IMG/VR virus record: IMGVR_UViG_3300027631_000106
Span: 1-27,618 of that record
Source of the DNA: a virus
Length of the DNA: 27,618 nucleotides
Direction: 5' to 3' (one strand)
Position 1 is the first letter of the stretch; each line of letters opens with the position of its first letter. The position numbers and the translations under genes were made by a program. This document shows positions 8,278 through 15,660 of this stretch, piece after piece. The notes under the pieces are model-generated. The model made no database searches and was not told the DNA's origin. It was given only the letters and a program-made list of their open reading frames with translations.

Positions 8278-8307
8278 AAAAAAAAGAGCCGAGCTTGCGC
8301 TCGACTC
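8278..8307 (-). terminator. Rho-independent terminator after the major capsid gene
   Basis: On the minus strand, AGAGTCGAGC and GCTCGGCTCT form a 10-bp stem with one U-G pair and a GCAA (GNRA) loop, followed by about seven Ts. The U-G pair becomes a C/A mismatch on the other strand, so it is built for minus-strand RNA. It starts about 25 nt after the capsid stop. Confidence 0.88.
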
Positions 8308-8331
8308 TAATCTTTACTAAATATTTAGTTA

Positions 8332-9999
8332 TTAGCTAATACCTAAGGCATTTAAACCATTAACAAATACTTTACCGTAGAATTCAGGACGTACCATTTT
8401 CTTAGCGTAACGAGTCATGATACCTTTTCTTGGTGTGAAAGTTTCAGGATCGTAAACTAATGGAGTCATTAATAACGGAACGTATGGAGCATAAACAGCA
8501 CCTGATTCTAAGAATTGAGCACCTTTATAACCCATAAGGATTACGTTATCACTGAAATAAGGGTTTACATATACTTTGTAACGAGAGTTTAGAGAACCAA
8601 TTTTTTGGCTACCAAAGTTGAATACTTTATCCAATTCAGCACCTGCATCAGAAGCATATCCTGGGATAGACTGCATGATAGTAGCTACTGCTGGAGAAAT
8701 TACTAAGAAGTTAGCTTGACCTCTAAGAGTTTTTTGCAAGATTTTGTTAGATACTGATTGTAATACTGTACCTAAAGTTGCGAACCAACCACCTTGTGTG
8801 TTGTAGAAACCACCAGTTGTAGTTGAAGTTTGAACGAATGTTGAACCATTCCAAACTTTATTGTTTTCTGCTGACCAGAATCCTGTAGTAGCTGCTTCTT
8901 CAGTCAACATACCTAAGATTTCTAAGTCAATCTCCATAGCGATGTATTGAGATAACAATCCAGTTAATTCCGCTTCAGCATCGATGTTTTGGTAAGCATT
9001 CAAATCTTGAGCTAACTCAGGAGTCCATTGTGCTTTTAATTTTCTTGTTTTCGCAACGATAGCATCTGATTTCATTTGGATGTTAACGGTTGGGATAACG
9101 ATTTGATCTTGGCTTAATGAGTTAGGAATAGCGATTCCAGTATTGTCAGCTTCAAAATCACCTCTTAATGCAGGAGTAGTTTCTTTTTCGTAGTAAACTG
9201 CGATAGAACCAGATGAGTTAGCACCTGTTAATGCAGCAGTTGTAACGAATTGTAAAGCTGTAGCTCCAGATCCACTTGTATAGTTAGTGAATTGTTGTAA
9301 TACGTTGATTCCACTAACTAAAGAGCTACTTGGAATAAATGCTTGTGCAGCTAAGAAATCAGCTAATGTAAGTGTAGAAGCTTGAGCATCAGAAATGTTG
9401 ATTACATATAATGAACCTGTAGAAGACTCATAACGAGAATCCCAGTTAACTTGGCTTAATGAGTTTACTAAAGATGCAGAATAAGTTACAGATTGTGTGA
9501 ACTGGTTCATTGAGTAACCATATCTACCTTGTCCGTAAAGACCACCTGTTGGGTTAACGTTAGTAATGTCAAAGTTAGTTGCTTGAACATCAGCTAATGA
9601 ACCGTAAAGTGATTTATTTTGTTGGAACGGAGTTTTGTTATTTCCATATTGGAAATCTAGATAAAATACAAGACCAGAAGGCATAGCCATTGGTTGTACA
9701 GATACGAATTCTTTAGCTACGATTTCAGCGAATACTCTACGTACTAAAGGCAATGCAATACCAGCCCAGTTTTCACCAGTACCACCTAACATTGAGTTTG
9801 TACCAGAAGTAACGTTAGTTTCAACTACTAACTGTTTTGCCTGGTTTTCAAGGATAACAGCCATGTTGTTTTTCTCAACTTGGTTACTGATTCCTTCAAG
9901 AAGTCCACTTTTTTGCCATTTAGTAGCAACTCTTGCTGCTTCTGCTTGTTGGCTTTTCCATGGATTTGCTCCTTCTAAGAGCATGTTTAAATTGTCCAT
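8332..9999 (-). CDS. gp23: Major capsid protein, T4 gp23-like
   Basis: 555 residues (T4 gp23: 521). Residues 314-360 (IVAKTRKLKAQWTPELAQDL, then IDAEAELTGLLS and AMEIDLE) align residue by residue with the conserved T4 stretch containing KSRQLKAAYSIELAQDL. The C-terminal part (YKVYVNPY, GYKGAQFLESG, YAPYVPL, MTRY) also matches. The T4 protein loses its N-terminus after Glu65 in an LTE site. Here LLE (Glu9, Glu35), ILE (Glu51) and VVE (Glu60) are candidates, the last two at about the right distance. The region at about 180-290 is Ser/Thr-rich and unlike T4, perhaps an outer insertion. The gene lies 10 nt after the scaffold gene, has an A-rich leader without Shine-Dalgarno, and is followed by a strong terminator. 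Confidence 0.95.
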   Translation of the reverse strand: MDNLNMLLEGANPWKSQQAEAARVATKWQKSGLLEGISNQVEKNNMAVILENQAKQLVVETNVTSGTNSMLGGTGENWAGIALPLVRRVFAEIVAKEFVSVQPMAMPSGLVFYLDFQYGNNKTPFQQNKSLYGSLADVQATNFDITNVNPTGGLYGQGRYGYSMNQFTQSVTYSASLVNSLSQVNWDSRYESSTGSLYVINISDAQASTLTLADFLAAQAFIPSSSLVSGINVLQQFTNYTSGSGATALQFVTTAALTGANSSGSIAVYYEKETTPALRGDFEADNTGIAIPNSLSQDQIVIPTVNIQMKSDAIVAKTRKLKAQWTPELAQDLNAYQNIDAEAELTGLLSQYIAMEIDLEILGMLTEEAATTGFWSAENNKVWNGSTFVQTSTTTGGFYNTQGGWFATLGTVLQSVSNKILQKTLRGQANFLVISPAVATIMQSIPGYASDAGAELDKVFNFGSQKIGSLNSRYKVYVNPYFSDNVILMGYKGAQFLESGAVYAPYVPLLMTPLVYDPETFTPRKGIMTRYAKKMVRPEFYGKVFVNGLNALGIS

Positions 10000-10009
10000 T
10001 TTTTTAATT

Positions 10010-11158
10010 TTAATTTGTTTGGTTTATGTTTGCTAATTTTTGCATTCTAGTTATCCATTCGTTGTTTTCAACGATTAGTTTTCTAGGAGCCATACCTGCA
10101 GCTTTAGAAGCGAATCCTAATGATTCTTTCAATTGAGTTTTACCTTTAGTAGGAGCAACGAATGCTTCTGAAAGTGACTCATATACTAATTTAGCTTCTT
10201 TAGCAGATTCTGCTTTGTCAAATGCTTTCACAACTTTTAATTTTTGTGACTCGTTTAAGTTTTTAGCGTTAAAGATTTTGTTAACGTAAAGTAACTTAGC
10301 GTTTAATAGATTAACTTCATTAAGTTCGGTACGAAGAGTTTCAACAGCTTCTAAAGCTAATGTTAATTCTTCTTTCAATTTCTTTTTGTAGTCTTCAACT
10401 CCTTCTTCTTCAGCAGTGTCTTTTTTATCACCACGTTTAGCTGCAGGAACATCTCCTTTATTACCACCGTATTTTTTACGTTCGTCTAATTCACCTGCTT
10501 TTTTACCTTTTTCGTATTCATATTTGTCTACTTTAGATCTTTCAGCACGGCTTTCTCTTTTTTCACCTAATAACTCAGCTAAGATGTCATCTAAGTCTTC
10601 TTCTAAATTTATGTCTTCCTCGTCTGCAGCTATTTCTGCATCTCCGGCCATATCCATAGCGTCAACTTCAGCTTCGTCTTCGTAGCCTTCTCCGTCACCA
10701 GCACCTTCAGTTTCCTGAGAGATGATGTCTTTAATTAAACTTTCTAACTCATCCATAGATAAGTCTTTAACTTCTTTTTCCTCTTCTTCGTCTTCTTTAG
10801 CATCATCTTCAATGTCTTCAGCATCTTCTTCAGCGTCGATCATTTCTTCTTCGTCTTCGTCTTTTGCTTCGTTTAATTCATTTTCTAATTCTGCAAGAAT
10901 TTCGTCAAGGTCGATTTCGTCTATAGAGTTGTCTTGGTCATGTCCCTCCATAGGGATATCATTCATCATGTTTTCGTCGAATTCTTCATCCATTTGACCT
11001 TCAGCTTCATATTCTTCTCTTAATCGAGCAGAGAACATTGACTGTAGACGTGGAGCGAAGGCTTCTTCAAGAGCAAGTTTTGCTTGTGTAAGAGCTGTTT
11101 CACGAACGGCTTTAGCATCAGCAATAGCTTCCTTTAAAAGGGCTTTTGTGTCTTTCAT
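10010..11158 (-). CDS. gp22: Prohead core/scaffold protein, gp22-like
   Basis: 382 residues, very acidic. The N-terminal helix (KLALEEAFAPRLQSMFSARL at about 27-46) has the EAFxPRLQSM signature seen in prohead core proteins of T4-like aquatic phages. Residues about 55-200 are long Glu/Asp runs. A charged Lys-rich stretch (about 200-260) precedes a C-terminal helical domain (TLRTELNEVNLLNAKLLYVN, then KVVKAFDKAESAKEAKLVYESL). The position just before the capsid gene, the acidity and the helical content match the T4 scaffold, which assembles inside the prohead and is degraded by gp21. Many (L/I)xE sites are present. An AGG lies five bases before the ATG, one of the few Shine-Dalgarno-like sites here. 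A 103-nt leader precedes it. Confidence 0.82.
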   Translation of the reverse strand: MKDTKALLKEAIADAKAVRETALTQAKLALEEAFAPRLQSMFSARLREEYEAEGQMDEEFDENMMNDIPMEGHDQDNSIDEIDLDEILAELENELNEAKDEDEEEMIDAEEDAEDIEDDAKEDEEEEKEVKDLSMDELESLIKDIISQETEGAGDGEGYEDEAEVDAMDMAGDAEIAADEEDINLEEDLDDILAELLGEKRESRAERSKVDKYEYEKGKKAGELDERKKYGGNKGDVPAAKRGDKKDTAEEEGVEDYKKKLKEELTLALEAVETLRTELNEVNLLNAKLLYVNKIFNAKNLNESQKLKVVKAFDKAESAKEAKLVYESLSEAFVAPTKGKTQLKESLGFASKAAGMAPRKLIVENNEWITRMQKLANINQTN

Positions 11159-11253
11159 TTTTTCCTAAAATTTGTTTTGTGGAATAAGCTTATTGAGTAA
11201 AAGCTTAATAGGGATTTGTGTTTGTAGTGACGAGATATATAAGGATATCTCAT
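11155..11253 (-). CDS. Possible 32-residue leader ORF overlapping the scaffold start
   Basis: An ATG at 11251-11253 opens a 32-codon frame that ends in TGA at 11155-11157, overlapping the scaffold ATG as ATGA. The peptide is basic and aromatic (starts MRYPYISRHYKHK). The overlap would allow translational coupling. It has no recognisable ribosome binding site or family and covers two hairpins of the leader, so it may be chance. Confidence 0.25.
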   Translation of the reverse strand: MRYPYISRHYKHKSLLSFYSISLFHKTNFRKK

Positions 11254-11261
11254 TGGTCCTT

Positions 11262-11270
11262 AATAAATAT
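11262..11270 (-). promoter_or_regulatory. ATATTTATT motif upstream of scaffold and capsid genes
   Basis: The minus strand reads ATATTTATT just after a terminator, 103 nt before the scaffold ATG. The leader can form two hairpins: GAGATAT/ATATCTC (about 11229-11248) and TAAGCTT/AAGCTTA (about 11186-11208). This is the longest leader in the window, ahead of the genes expected to be expressed most strongly. Confidence 0.4.
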
Positions 11271-11280
11271 ATGTATAAAA

Positions 11281-11306
11281 TAAAAAACCGCAACATCGTT
11301 GCGGTT
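11281..11306 (-). terminator. Rho-independent terminator ending the protease-side operon
   Basis: A perfect 9-bp stem, AACCGCAAC/GTTGCGGTT, with a 3-nt loop. On the minus strand it runs into TTTTTTATTTT. On the + strand it is followed by CTTTTTTT, so it may work both ways. It begins 5 nt after the stop of the 48-residue gene. Confidence 0.88.
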
Positions 11307-11311
11307 CTTTT

Positions 11312-11458
11312 TTAATTTCCTTGACCTATATATAGTTTTTTGTAATTTTTTGAATTTTTTAACTTAGATGTTTTATTTTTTGAATGAACACCTGGTCTTT
11401 TTCTTTTTGGTTTCGCTATATAGCTAATAACGGAACTGGTTTTTGCCTTTGCTGCCAT
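11312..11458 (-). CDS. 48-residue Lys-rich basic protein
   Basis: ATG at 11456-11458, TAA at 11312-11314, 48 residues. It starts MAAKAKTSSVISYIAKPK and continues KRKRPGVHSKNKTSKLKNSK and a YIGQGN end. It is strongly basic (over 15 Lys/Arg). From memory, small proteins with RPGVHSK and SKLKxSKxY recur near structural genes of uncultured aquatic phages; I know no function. High charge suggests binding to nucleic acid or to the acidic scaffold, which is inference. It is the last gene before the terminator and 18 nt after the preceding gene. Confidence 0.75.
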   Translation of the reverse strand: MAAKAKTSSVISYIAKPKRKRPGVHSKNKTSKLKNSKNYKKLYIGQGN

Positions 11459-11476
11459 TGGAATAAATTTATTATT

Positions 11477-11740
11477 TTATACTTGAAAAAACATTATTGG
11501 AGCGCTTGTTGTATCTAAAGAAGCACTTGTTATCACTAAATCCATAACAGTTCCTGGAGGTAAAAATAATCCAGTAGCATTAGTAGTACCAAGAGAAAAA
11601 GCATTTCCATTACCGTCTTTTAAAGCTGATATGTGGCCGTTTGTAGTTGAAGCTGATCCTGAGGCAAAACACTGTATTCTATTAAATGATCCTGTTATTG
11701 ATTGTCCTTGACGTAGTAGGACGGCTGATGGAAATCCCAT
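11477..11740 (-). CDS. Small beta-rich protein, probable virion component
   Basis: 87 residues. Gly/Ser/Thr-rich with alternating hydrophobics (SAVLLRQGQSITGSFNRIQC, then GLFLPPGTVMDLVITSASLD), no charged clusters and almost no helix-forming runs. It looks like one small beta sandwich or barrel. No family is recognised. Its place between protease-side genes and the scaffold/capsid genes suggests a head-associated or decoration role, but this rests on context alone. One nucleotide separates it from the gene upstream, so the two are surely co-transcribed. Confidence 0.7.
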   Translation of the reverse strand: MGFPSAVLLRQGQSITGSFNRIQCFASGSASTTNGHISALKDGNGNAFSLGTTNATGLFLPPGTVMDLVITSASLDTTSAPIMFFQV

Positions 11741-11741
11741 A

Positions 11742-12113
11742 TTATTGTAAATTTACTAGTTTATATTTGGTTGAGTATATTAATTCTTCAACACCATCGA
11801 TTTGGTTTTGAAGATAACTATCAGCTAAATCCGGAGCTTGACGTAATGTTTTAACAATAGCACATATTTTATCAAAATAAGCAATTATGTTTCTTGTATC
11901 ACAGTTATTATCTAATCCCATTACTGGTTTGAATTCGATTAATCCATTTTTACCTTGATAGGATTCAACTAACCCATCAACTATACCATCAATATTTTCA
12001 TAGTATTTTTGAAGAGCTTTGTGTGCAGCGTATGCTCCTGCTCCACTTACTCCTAAATGGAATACATGCGCTTGAGTTCTAGAGTGAAATAAAATTGATG
12101 CTAATTCTTCCAT
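11742..12113 (-). CDS. DUF5856-like helical protein
   Basis: 123 residues, almost all helix. The N-terminus LASILFHSRTQAHVFHLGVS, then AAHKALQKYYENIDGIVDGL and VESYQGKNG, is the pattern I associate with DUF5856, a phage family that looks like Dps/ferritin-type four-helix proteins. His10, His16, His19 and nearby acidic residues could in principle bind metal, but a complete ferroxidase site is not evident. It lies 2 nt after the protease gene and 1 nt before the next gene. The function is unknown. The family assignment is from memory of the motif, not a search. Confidence 0.72.
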   Translation of the reverse strand: MEELASILFHSRTQAHVFHLGVSGAGAYAAHKALQKYYENIDGIVDGLVESYQGKNGLIEFKPVMGLDNNCDTRNIIAYFDKICAIVKTLRQAPDLADSYLQNQIDGVEELIYSTKYKLVNLQ

Positions 12114-12115
12114 TA

Positions 12116-12757
12116 TTATTTGGTATTTGGTAATTCACAAGAGCAAAATCCTGCTCTGTTGCAAAGAATATCTGTTATTAATTCGTTAATTTTTTGCAAT
12201 TGTGGTTGTTGTTTTGGTGTATTATGATTAAGAGATTCATTTACAATTTCCATAAATGCGCCTTGTGTTGATGGTGTTGAAACAAAATCCCAACATACGA
12301 TATCTAAATCGTCTTGTACTTCAACTGTTTCACCAATTTGTTTTACAGATCCCATAGCGCGAGAAGAAATACCAACAGTAATACCTGCTAAAAGTAATTC
12401 TTTTAGTATGTTTCCAGATGGTGTAGGTAATATTTCAATTTTACCCATTACATCATCACCTTGCCACCATAAATCTAAAATATTATGACATACATTTTTT
12501 AAATTAATAATTGGAGATTCAGGATGATCTAATTCACCTAATGCTCTATTTTCCTTAATATATGTATCTTTATATTTTTGTACTTCTCTTCTTAAAGTAT
12601 CCTCAGGATAAACACGACCATTACCGTTTTTAGAATTAGCACGTTGTACTACTCCTTCAACAATAAGACGGCCTTTATTTACTCTAACTGACTCTTGTAA
12701 TAGTTGAGGCGTTAAAGTAAAATTAGAAATGCGTTCTATTAATAATTCTTTGCTCAT
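12116..12757 (-). CDS. gp21: Prohead core protease, T4 gp21-like
   Basis: 213 residues (T4 gp21: 212). Conserved blocks in order: NSKNGNGRVYPEDTL (41-55; T4 NRNKRLYP), RALGELDHPES (71-81; T4 ALGELNHP), LWWQGDDVMGKIEIL (96-110), GITVGISSRAMGS (125-137; T4 GVSSRGLGS) and a C-terminal D-FVSTPSTQGAFMEIVNES. His78 and a Ser of the SSR motif (131/132) are the expected catalytic residues. The enzyme should process head proteins after (L/I)xE and degrade the core during maturation. LIE (Glu8) and IVE (Glu34) in its own N-terminus could be autocleavage sites. It sits between prohead core candidates and the scaffold/capsid genes, as in T4. Confidence 0.93.
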   Translation of the reverse strand: MSKELLIERISNFTLTPQLLQESVRVNKGRLIVEGVVQRANSKNGNGRVYPEDTLRREVQKYKDTYIKENRALGELDHPESPIINLKNVCHNILDLWWQGDDVMGKIEILPTPSGNILKELLLAGITVGISSRAMGSVKQIGETVEVQDDLDIVCWDFVSTPSTQGAFMEIVNESLNHNTPKQQPQLQKINELITDILCNRAGFCSCELPNTK

Positions 12758-12758
12758 A

Positions 12759-13721
12759 TTATTGGCCCATTTCGTCTAAGACTTCTTGAACTAGTTTTGT
12801 TATTGCTGGTTTTAATCTTTCTTTGATGCTTAATGTTGGGGCTTGTTTAGCTCTAACTTCGTCTAATTCAATTTTCATTAATTTAGCTAATTTTTGTCTA
12901 GCTTGATCTTTAAGTGCAGGTAATTTAGCTTTAATTTTAGTAATAGCATCTCTACCTTTTGCTTTAAGATATGCTTTAATTTCAGTAGAATTGTCTGTGT
13001 CTAGGAAATTTTTTAAAACATCGTCAAATGATTTTTCATTCTCATCTACCTCTTCATAGTCATCATATCTATCTGATACATCATCATCAGTATCCCAATC
13101 TTTATTTGGGGTTGATTTTGGTACATCGCTATAATATGGTTCGTCATCGTAGCTGTTGTATTCTTTTAAACCACCTAAACGTTTTAATAACATTTTAAAT
13201 AATTCTTCTTGAGATATACCTAATTTATCCGCCATCGTTTGAATAGAAGCGTCATTTTTAGTAATTTCTTTTTCAGCATCTTTAATTTTTTCAGGTTCTA
13301 TGTTTTCTTTAACAACTTTTACTTTTTTTAATTCGTTTTTAGTATCGTTGTTTTTAATAGGCTCTAAACCAGAAGATGTATCTTTAACTTTTTTATTTGC
13401 TTTAATTTTTGGTATATCAGTTAATGTTGTAGCAGGATAAATACCATCTTGTTCATCTACCTCAGGAGATTGCTCAACTTTTTTGTATTTAGTTTTAGCA
13501 TCTGGTGTTGGTGAATCATATGTTGGTTCTTTATCAGGGGTACCTTTAACAGCATCACCTTCTACTAGCATTCCTTTAGTTTTTAGGATAGCTACTGAAT
13601 CAGCAAATGAGTTTTGGTTAGTAACGAAACTAGGAAACATCATTCTTGCATTACGCAAAAATTGATGTTTGGTCATTTTACCTTCTTGTAACTCTTGATA
13701 TTGTGAGCTAATATTTTTCAT
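12759..13721 (-). CDS. Probable prohead-associated protein, charged and low complexity
   Basis: 320 residues. The N-terminal domain (about 1-55: YQELQEGKMTKHQFLRNARM, then NSFADSVAILKTKGMLVEG) is helical and ends in an LVE site. The middle (about 60-250) is Lys/Asp/Glu/Pro-rich and probably disordered, with repeated acidic clusters (DDEPYYSD, DTDDDVSDRYDDYEEVDENE). The C-terminus is helical (KQAPTLSIKERLKPAITKLV, then QEVLDEMGQ). No enzyme motif. It directly precedes gp21, overlapping its upstream neighbour by one base and 1 nt from gp21. T4 has small prohead core genes (67, 68) at this place, so a core or internal head role is likely, but similarity cannot be shown by eye. Confidence 0.75.
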   Translation of the reverse strand: MKNISSQYQELQEGKMTKHQFLRNARMMFPSFVTNQNSFADSVAILKTKGMLVEGDAVKGTPDKEPTYDSPTPDAKTKYKKVEQSPEVDEQDGIYPATTLTDIPKIKANKKVKDTSSGLEPIKNNDTKNELKKVKVVKENIEPEKIKDAEKEITKNDASIQTMADKLGISQEELFKMLLKRLGGLKEYNSYDDEPYYSDVPKSTPNKDWDTDDDVSDRYDDYEEVDENEKSFDDVLKNFLDTDNSTEIKAYLKAKGRDAITKIKAKLPALKDQARQKLAKLMKIELDEVRAKQAPTLSIKERLKPAITKLVQEVLDEMGQ

Positions 13722-14254
13722 TATTCTTCAGTATTATCGTCAACGTTTTCGTTTTCGTCAACAGTTTCATCTTTTCCTACTAATTTTTCTAATATATCTT
13801 CTAAATCTTTTTTCATTTGGTCAGTAGGAAATACTACAGCGTATGATTTAGGATTTGTTTTATAATATTTTTCAGTTTCTTTTTTAGCTTTAGGTAAAGC
13901 AGATTTAATTTTAGTAACTAGTTCAATAAGTTCACCAAATGAATCTATTCTAGATACTTGAATTTCTTCTCTTTCCTTTACTTTTTTAGAATCTTCTTCT
14001 TTTTCTTCAGCTAATGTTGATAAAATATCTTCAAGTTGTAAAGATTCTTTTTCAGTGTTTAATATACGACCATATGCTTCTTTCATTATGCGATAATCTT
14101 TCATTAACTCACCAATGTCAGTTTTATGAGCACCACCAATACTAGCACCAGATTTTTTAGCTTCTTCTACACGATATTTAATTTCATCGCCTAGTTCGTC
14201 TAATTTAGATTTAAGTTGGTCTTTACTTAATACTTTTTTGCTTTCGTCTTTCAT
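13721..14254 (-). CDS. Helical charged protein, prohead core candidate
   Basis: 177 residues, nearly all helix and heavily charged: KDQLKSKLDELGDEIKYRVE near the N-terminus, LQLEDILSTLAEEKEEDSKK in the middle, and DLEDILEKLVGKDETVDENE plus a short acidic tail at the end. It is probably coiled coil. It overlaps both neighbours by one base (shared-A TAATG type), so it is translated as part of a tight operon between portal and protease. T4 has its small prohead core genes here. Family not recognised. Confidence 0.72.
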   Translation of the reverse strand: MKDESKKVLSKDQLKSKLDELGDEIKYRVEEAKKSGASIGGAHKTDIGELMKDYRIMKEAYGRILNTEKESLQLEDILSTLAEEKEEDSKKVKEREEIQVSRIDSFGELIELVTKIKSALPKAKKETEKYYKTNPKSYAVVFPTDQMKKDLEDILEKLVGKDETVDENENVDDNTEE

Positions 14255-14778
14255 TATTTTGATAGTTTTTTAACGTTTTGAGATAACTCATGTAATCTTT
14301 CAGACAAATCATTAAGTTGTTCTACTTTAGATGTCCAAAATGTATCTTTTTTTACTGCATTTTCGTCTTTTAATCGAGCAGAATATTCAATTACTTGCTC
14401 AATTTCTTTAATACGCTTTTTTACTTCACCTAATGCGCGAGTAATTTTACGTTCCGGAGTTACTTTAGAAACATTTTCATTAAAACGACGATAAGATATT
14501 TCGTTTAATTGTTCTTCTTTATAAAGTTTAACAGATTTTGGTTTTGGAGTTGATGGAAATTGTTTGTAATCGTATATTTTAGAATCAGAAGGCATACCCG
14601 GTTTTACTTTTTTAAATCCGTCTTTGGTATATGTGCTAATATCTGCTTTACCTCCAAAATACTTCCCAGTATATTCACCACCAGCGCTAGCAGTAGTGCT
14701 AACACTACCCCCACCATCTTCTGAAAGAACACTATCAAGTAATTCGTCTATTATTTTTTTAATATTGTCTGGTATCAT
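14254..14778 (-). CDS. Small structural-type protein with N-terminal helix and LSE site
   Basis: 174 residues. It begins with an amphipathic helix (IKKIIDELLDSVLSE, 5-19), then a Gly/Ser/Thr stretch (DGGGSVSTTASAGGEYTGKY) and a helical C-terminal half (KVTPERKITRALGEVKKRIK onward). LSE at 17-19 and LNE near residue 93 fit the gp21 cleavage consensus. The layout of helix, cleavable site and flexible segment recalls core proteins of T4-like heads. Its start overlaps the preceding stop by 4 nt (ATGA). No family recognised. Confidence 0.72.
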   Translation of the reverse strand: MIPDNIKKIIDELLDSVLSEDGGGSVSTTASAGGEYTGKYFGGKADISTYTKDGFKKVKPGMPSDSKIYDYKQFPSTPKPKSVKLYKEEQLNEISYRRFNENVSKVTPERKITRALGEVKKRIKEIEQVIEYSARLKDENAVKKDTFWTSKVEQLNDLSERLHELSQNVKKLSK

Positions 14779-15626
14779 AGAGCTTTTATTTCATGGATTA
14801 ATTCATGAAACTGGAGGATATTTAGTATGTCCTCGTCTTGTACTTGTTCGTTTTTATCTAAAGGTTTAATTATAGATGCCAACTCTTTAAGTTTAATTTT
14901 TGTTCTTTGATCTGCTACTTTATGTTGTAATAATTCTAATGAATTTTTAATACTTTCTAAGTTTTCATTAATGAATTCTTTTAAAGAAACAGTATTAGAG
15001 ATTTTATTAATGTATACTCTTAATACTTCACGTTGCTCAGGTATTAAATTAGCATATTTTTCATTAAATTTCTCAATCATTATTTGTGAAATTAAAGCAC
15101 GAGTTGCCTTATCATGAGAGGCATATTCAAGCATCACTTGATTTTCAACTTTATCCTTATCTACATCTTGTTTTGTTAAGAATTCAAGTAAAGTTATTTT
15201 GTTATCAATTATAAATGATGGATCTATAAATTCTAATGATATTTGAGCTTCAATTAAATTATAAATAGAAGCATGTGCTTTATAGTTATGAATTTTTGCT
15301 TTAAAAAATTCCTCTAAATCGTAATGTTGTTTAAGTTCTTTAATAAGGTTATACTTTTCCTTACGTAATGCAGTACGATTTAAACGTTCCGCTAACTTAA
15401 TTGTAGAGGATATAATACTTTCAGCTTTTACTTCGTTTAAAGAAGCAGCCTTAGTTAAAGCCTGGTATAATTTGTATTCTTTGCCTATTTCCCCTTTAGA
15501 AAAATATTTTTTAACAATACCAACAGCCGCGGAGTCTTTATTAGACATAATATCTGCGGTGATCTGTCTGGTAAGTAATTCAAATAATATACCAGTGTTC
15601 TTAAATTTGTTATGTTTTAGTTTCAC
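14775..15626 (-). CDS. Helical protein following the portal gene
   Basis: 283 residues, all-helical by composition. The start is GTG (15624-15626), chosen because MKLKHNKFKNTGILFELLTR reads as a conserved-looking N-terminus and an ATATTTATA motif sits 17 nt upstream. The body has regular helical segments (IVKKYFSKGEIGKEYKLYQA, then FIDPSFIIDNKITLLEFLTK and VLRVYINKISNTVSLKEFIN). No catalytic motif or membrane segment. It follows portal directly and leads the chain of overlapping genes down to gp21. It may be a head-assembly factor; I do not recognise a family. Confidence 0.75.
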   Translation of the reverse strand: MKLKHNKFKNTGILFELLTRQITADIMSNKDSAAVGIVKKYFSKGEIGKEYKLYQALTKAASLNEVKAESIISSTIKLAERLNRTALRKEKYNLIKELKQHYDLEEFFKAKIHNYKAHASIYNLIEAQISLEFIDPSFIIDNKITLLEFLTKQDVDKDKVENQVMLEYASHDKATRALISQIMIEKFNEKYANLIPEQREVLRVYINKISNTVSLKEFINENLESIKNSLELLQHKVADQRTKIKLKELASIIKPLDKNEQVQDEDILNILQFHELIHEIKAL

Positions 15627-15643
15627 TCTGTTAATTTACTGTT

Positions 15644-15652
15644 TATAAATAT
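15644..15652 (-). promoter_or_regulatory. ATATTTATA motif after the portal gene
   Basis: The minus strand reads ATATTTATA in the 34-nt gap between the portal stop and the GTG start at 15626, with a 17-nt spacer. Confidence 0.42.
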
Positions 15653-15660
15653 GTATTTGT

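Noticed and set aside
10416-10997. Two + strand frames made almost only of Ser, Ala and Leu
   Set aside because: They are the antisense of the Glu/Asp/Lys-rich scaffold gene; the composition is the mirror of acidic codons and there is no start signal.
11281-11306. Terminator stem as a possible protein-binding inverted repeat
   Set aside because: The 3-nt loop, the T-tract and the position 5 nt after a stop codon fit transcription termination better than an operator.
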